This document shows, in pieces, positions 61,401 through 64,000 of a stretch of 64,000 bases of DNA. The position numbers and the translations under genes were made by a program. The notes below the pieces were generated by a model. That model saw only the letters and a program-made list of their open reading frames with translations. It was not told the DNA's origin and did no database searches. Positions within the stretch are counted from its first letter, which is position 1. Each line of letters starts with the position of its first letter. The stretch spans positions 62,001 through 126,000 of the forward strand of contig NZ_RXOF01000006.1 of NCBI RefSeq assembly GCF_003970915.1, given 5' to 3'. The stretch is from Hymenobacter gummosus. Lineage in GTDB: Bacteria > Bacteroidota > Bacteroidia > Cytophagales > Hymenobacteraceae.

Positions 61401-64000
61401 CATCTACGCCCGCGTGTGGGCGTACAACAACGCCGCCACCGGCACCTTCACCATCTGCGCCCAGACCGATGCGCCGTGCGCGCCGCCCACGGCCCTGGCG
61501 GCCGGCAGCCTCACCAGCACCTCGGCCAGCATCAGCTTTACGGCCGGCAACGGCAACACCAGCTACACCGTCACCTACACCCCGCAGGGTGGCTCGGCTA
61601 CCACCGTCTCGCCCGCCCCAACGGCGTCGCCGGTGGCACTGACCGGCCTGACACCCAATACTCAGTACACGGTGAGCATCGTGGGCAACTGCGCGGGCAG
61701 CACAACCTCCGCGGCGGCCACCACCACGTTCACCACCCTGGCGCCGCCGCCCGCCAATGACGAGTGCGCCTCGGCTACGCCCATCACCAGCATCGGCGTG
61801 GGCACCTGCGGCACCGCTGTAGCGGGCACCAACGTGGGCGCCACCGCTTCCCCGACGGCTGGTACGCCCGCCCCGGGCTGCGCCAGCTACGCCGGCGGCG
61901 ACGTGTGGTATTCCCTGACGGTGCCCGCCAACGGCATCGTGCAGGTGGCCACCGGCCAGGGCAGCGGCACCAGCCTCTCCGATACGGGCCTGGCCCTGTA
62001 CTCGGGCTCTTGCGGCGCCCTCACGCTCATCGGCTGCGACGACGACTCGGGCCCCAACGCCTTCTCGCTGATCCGTGCCACCGGTCTGACGCCGAACTCG
62101 ACCATCTACGTTCGCGTGTGGGAGTACAGCAACGACGAAACCGGCACCTTCACCATCTGCGCCCAGACTGATGCGCCGAACCTGACGGTCAGCAGCTCGC
62201 AGAACCTGGCGGGCGGCACCTACAACAACGTGACCATCACCGGCACCGGCGCCCTGTACTTGTCGGGCAACCTGGTGGTGAATGGCGCTCTGGTGGTGCA
62301 GACCGGCGGCGTGCTGGGTACCAGCAGCCCCGGCGGCTGCGCCATCATCAGCGGGCCGGGCTCGTTTACGCTGCAGGACGGGGCCGCCCTCGGCATCTGC
62401 TCGCCCGACGGCCTGAGCAGCAGCGGTGCCACCGGCTCGGTGCAGGTGACCGGTACGCGCTCCTTCAACCCCGGCGCCACCTACATCTACAACAGCCAGA
62501 CAACGGCCCAGGTAACCGGGCCGGGCCTGCCCACGCAGGTGCGCAACCTGACGACGGGCAGCCAAGCCCTCACGCTCAGCCAGGCCTTGGCCGTGAAGGA
62601 GGAGCTGACGCTGAACAACGGCAACCTGAACACCAACGGCCAGCCGCTGACCCTGCTTTCCGACGCCACGGGCACGGCCCTGGTCAAGAACTTCGGCGGC
62701 GAGGTGCTGGGCACGGCCACGGTGCAGCGCTACATCGACCCGAGCCTGAACGCCGGCGCGGGCTACCGCCACTACGCGGCCCCGATCAGCAACACGACCG
62801 TAGCGGACCTGGCCACCGGCGGCTTCACGCCCACGGTGAATTTGAACTACAACTCCTCGTCGGCCCCGAACCTGGTGACGCCCTTCCCCACCGTGTTCGG
62901 CTACGATGAAAGCCGGGTGCTAACCTCCCCGGCCACCACGTACTCGGCCTTCGACAAAGGCTGGTTCTCGCCCTCGGCGCTGAGCAGCCCGATGGAAGTG
63001 GGCCGCGGCTACACCGTGAACATTCCCGCCTCGCAGAAGGTGGACTTCAGCGGTACGCTGGTCAACGGGCCGGTAAACCGCTCCCTGACCCGCGCCGGCG
63101 GCGCCCAGGGCGGGCTGCACCTGGTGGGCAACCCCTACCCCTCGCCGCTGGACTGGACGCAGATGACGCTGCCGGCCGGCCTCGACAACGCCATGTACGT
63201 GTACCAGAGCACCGGCCAGTACACCGGCGCCTACCGCTCGTACGTGAACGGCTTCGGCAACCCGCTCATCAGCTCGGGCCAGGGCTTCTTCGTCCGCCTG
63301 TCGGCAGGGGCTTCTTCGGCCCAGCTGAGCTTCACCAACGCGGCGCGGGTGCTGTCGTACAGCACGCAGCAGAGCTTCAACCGCGGCGCGGAAACCCGCC
63401 CGGTAGTGCAGCTGACGCTGCGCAGCGCCGGCAGCGCGCTGGCCGATGAGACGTACGTGTACTTCGAAGCCGGCGCCACGGCCGGCGTCGACAGCCGCTA
63501 CGACGCGCTGAAGCTGCAGCACAACTCGGGCGGCATGCCGTCGGTGTACGCGCTGGCGGCCGGCACCGAGCTGAGCATCAACGGCCTGCCCGCGCTGACC
63601 AGCAACACCGTGGTGCCGCTGGGCGTGAACGTACCGGCCGTGGGCACTTACACCTTCCAGACGGCCCAGTTGCTGAACCTGAGCACGGCCGTCGTGTACC
63701 TGCACGACGCCGTGACGGGCCAGGACATCGACCTGCACCAGCAGCCGACGTACTCGTTCACGGCCGCCAGCACGGCGCTGCCCGGCCGCTTCGAGCTGCG
63801 CTTCACGCCCCAGCGCCCCACGGCCAGCACCCCGAGCCTGACGGCCGCCAGCGTGACGCTGTTCCCGAACCCGGCCCACCAGCACGTGACCGTGCTGGTG
63901 CCGGCCGTACCCACGGCCAAGCAGGTGCGGGCTACGCTGCTCAACAGCCTGGGCCAGGTGGTGGCTACCCAGACGGTGGCCCTGCCCGCCGCCGGCGCCC
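58423..64000 (+). CDS. Giant T9SS surface protein, 3' end beyond the window
   Basis: At least 1859 residues are encoded and the frame is open at the last base. It has a signal peptide (LLAALAAVGLLAAARPARAQ), a first domain of about 190 residues, and an Ig-like repeat (about 285-370). A jelly-roll-like domain follows, beginning VTQGFESWLSRCNNQEVPGP, then fibronectin type III repeats and pre-peptidase-like modules with NDDCAGATPI, NDECASATPI and GGDVWYSLTVPANG. A late domain (GYRHYAAPISN..., LVGNPYPSPLDW) comes last. A T9SS type A sorting domain starts near residue 1810 (SVTLFPNPAHQHVTVLVPA). The first ATG is used; an earlier one was not found. The protein is a likely adhesin or surface matrix component. 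Confidence 0.9.
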   Translation, partial: MLKALLRGQPTPWPTPFQTTRWRARPALLAALAAVGLLAAARPARAQVSQYTFGQTTGTYTPITGGVVAGTATAGSNFSLDDNNFSLAAGTIPFNFNFGGTNYTGLIINSNGYVTFGATAPSVSGYTPLSSATGYAGAAAAVGQDLVGDATTGSLGEIRYQTVGSAPNRSFVIQYTNFKRYVSAIQVDNLNFQIRLNETSNTVNFVYNMPTVAATATGLPQVGLRGASNTVYVNRTTTTNWSASTPGTTNTATMTLSSTVKPVSGLTYTFTPPVPCTAPPTAGTAAASVSNGCGTISSTTLSLTGSATGSGLTYQWQQSATGAAGSFTNVSGTGTNATYTASSLTSTTYFQAIVTCSGQSATSAPVQVTVNPTAVPYATLPVTQGFESWLSRCNNQEVPGPNWRNTPASGDNSWRRNDQGHSTSGWRYINDEPAPYQISSSQGSYSARFHSYGTTSGGTGSLDLFVDLSAAGTKTLTFDYINPTGTDKLDVLLSSDGGATFSTTPLLTLGTASAFGGQSVTFSGTSATSVVRLQATSDFGNDDIGIDNLRLQVTPSCPGVAFSPTTNISSTSATINFAAVPGASSYTVAYAPGGGSQTVTSAGAVTLTGLLPYTVYTVTVTTNCGGGQSGTATTSFRTAIGNNECSGAVALTVGQPGDACSAVTYTTSGATASTVTSSCTAIADGDVWFSFVAGGPRHTITVVPTFDFDAVIELRSGSCPGTSVSCQNASSSGGGAGTEALIATGLTPGQTYLVRVYSAVAGAGSGNFDICITTPPNVPCAQVTNALVTNTGSTTTASTGTLTFDAAAGATSYYLTLTPTAGGNTSTATVAGSPVNLTGLTPNTSYTIAITTNCSNGGVSNPVTVVFTSQAPPTPPANDDCAGATPITSIGVGTCGTAVAGTNVGATASPTAGTPAPGCASYAGGDVWYSLTVPANGIVQVATGQGSGTSLSDTGLALYSGSCGALTLIGCNDDTNVDAFSQVRATGLPPGSTIYARVWAYNNAATGTFTICAQTDAPCAPPTALAAGSLTSTSASISFTAGNGNTSYTVTYTPQGGSATTVSPAPTASPVALTGLTPNTQYTVSIVGNCAGSTTSAAATTTFTTLAPPPANDECASATPITSIGVGTCGTAVAGTNVGATASPTAGTPAPGCASYAGGDVWYSLTVPANGIVQVATGQGSGTSLSDTGLALYSGSCGALTLIGCDDDSGPNAFSLIRATGLTPNSTIYVRVWEYSNDETGTFTICAQTDAPNLTVSSSQNLAGGTYNNVTITGTGALYLSGNLVVNGALVVQTGGVLGTSSPGGCAIISGPGSFTLQDGAALGICSPDGLSSSGATGSVQVTGTRSFNPGATYIYNSQTTAQVTGPGLPTQVRNLTTGSQALTLSQALAVKEELTLNNGNLNTNGQPLTLLSDATGTALVKNFGGEVLGTATVQRYIDPSLNAGAGYRHYAAPISNTTVADLATGGFTPTVNLNYNSSSAPNLVTPFPTVFGYDESRVLTSPATTYSAFDKGWFSPSALSSPMEVGRGYTVNIPASQKVDFSGTLVNGPVNRSLTRAGGAQGGLHLVGNPYPSPLDWTQMTLPAGLDNAMYVYQSTGQYTGAYRSYVNGFGNPLISSGQGFFVRLSAGASSAQLSFTNAARVLSYSTQQSFNRGAETRPVVQLTLRSAGSALADETYVYFEAGATAGVDSRYDALKLQHNSGGMPSVYALAAGTELSINGLPALTSNTVVPLGVNVPAVGTYTFQTAQLLNLSTAVVYLHDAVTGQDIDLHQQPTYSFTAASTALPGRFELRFTPQRPTASTPSLTAASVTLFPNPAHQHVTVLVPAVPTAKQVRATLLNSLGQVVATQTVALPAAGA
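61075..61335 (+). repeat. Intragenic near-identical direct repeat, copy 1
   Basis: These 261 bases recur at 61777-62037 with one difference seen (CTCCTGC here, CTCTTGC in copy 2). The offset is 702 bases, a multiple of three, so both copies encode the same module. Confidence 0.9.
61777..62037 (+). repeat. Intragenic near-identical direct repeat, copy 2
   Basis: This is the second copy of the 261-base unit at 61075. The DNA match is far closer than the surrounding repeats, which points to recent duplication or gene conversion. Confidence 0.9.

Noticed and set aside
59290-62772. An 1160-residue open frame on the minus strand
   Set aside because: It lies entirely antisense to the giant T9SS gene, is rich in Ala, Gly, Arg and Val as expected for a GC-rich shadow frame, and shows no family motif.

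Overview
The window is about 64 kb of high-GC DNA from a member of the Bacteroidota, most likely a Hymenobacter-like organism (Cytophagales, Hymenobacteraceae). The evidence is the type IX secretion system (T9SS) translocon gene sprA, several secreted proteins ending in T9SS type A sorting domains, a DUF4292 lipoprotein, a CarboxypepD_reg-type TonB receptor, a hybrid two-component regulator ending in an AraC domain, and promoters of the Bacteroidota form TAnnTTTG. No rRNA, tRNA, CRISPR array, insertion sequence or prophage was seen. The identification is by eye from protein motifs, not by database search.

Layout. 1-1593: 3' part of infB. 2073-4913: a large T9SS-exported protein of visibly lower GC. 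5565-8567: hybrid sensor/AraC regulator. 8847-12271: small membrane, outer-membrane and lipoprotein genes. 12564-14048: mscL and a crotonase. 14173-21574: an envelope run of flippase, dut, sugar nucleotidyltransferase, TPR protein, DUF4292 lipoprotein and EnvC-like activator; the last three overlap or nearly abut. 21851-22789: GAF-LytTR regulator. 23080-27419: two tatA genes, an amidase-family gene (gatA) and a LysM lytic transglycosylase. 27790-38517 (minus): maeB, ruvA, sprA. 38648-39248 (minus): a frameshifted lipoprotein gene. 39590-41710: gcvH, a VanZ-like gene and an M28 peptidase. 41900-43657 (minus): a secreted protein and yicC. 43805-48371: a TonB receptor and a T9SS beta-helix protein. 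48532-52244: glycosyltransferase, flippase and methyltransferase. 52633-64000: an ECF sigma factor fused to a T9SS tail, two giant adhesin-like T9SS proteins (the second runs off the window) and a lone moxR gene.

How the genes fit together. The window holds the outer-membrane T9SS pore (SprA) and four normal clients (2073, 46722, 53907, 58423). Other genes serve the same envelope: flippases, peptidoglycan enzymes, an EnvC-like activator, Tat components, MscL, a TonB receptor and lipoproteins.

The most unusual features are: (1) a sigma factor joined in frame to the end of a T9SS client; (2) three REP-like palindromes sharing a GAACGTCAT...GAGC skeleton whose internal stem bases differ in a compensating way; (3) three spacer-filling palindromes whose arms are short-period (7-8 nt) tandem repeats; (4) a lipoprotein gene broken by what looks like one extra base; (5) an almost identical 261-bp duplication inside the last giant gene.
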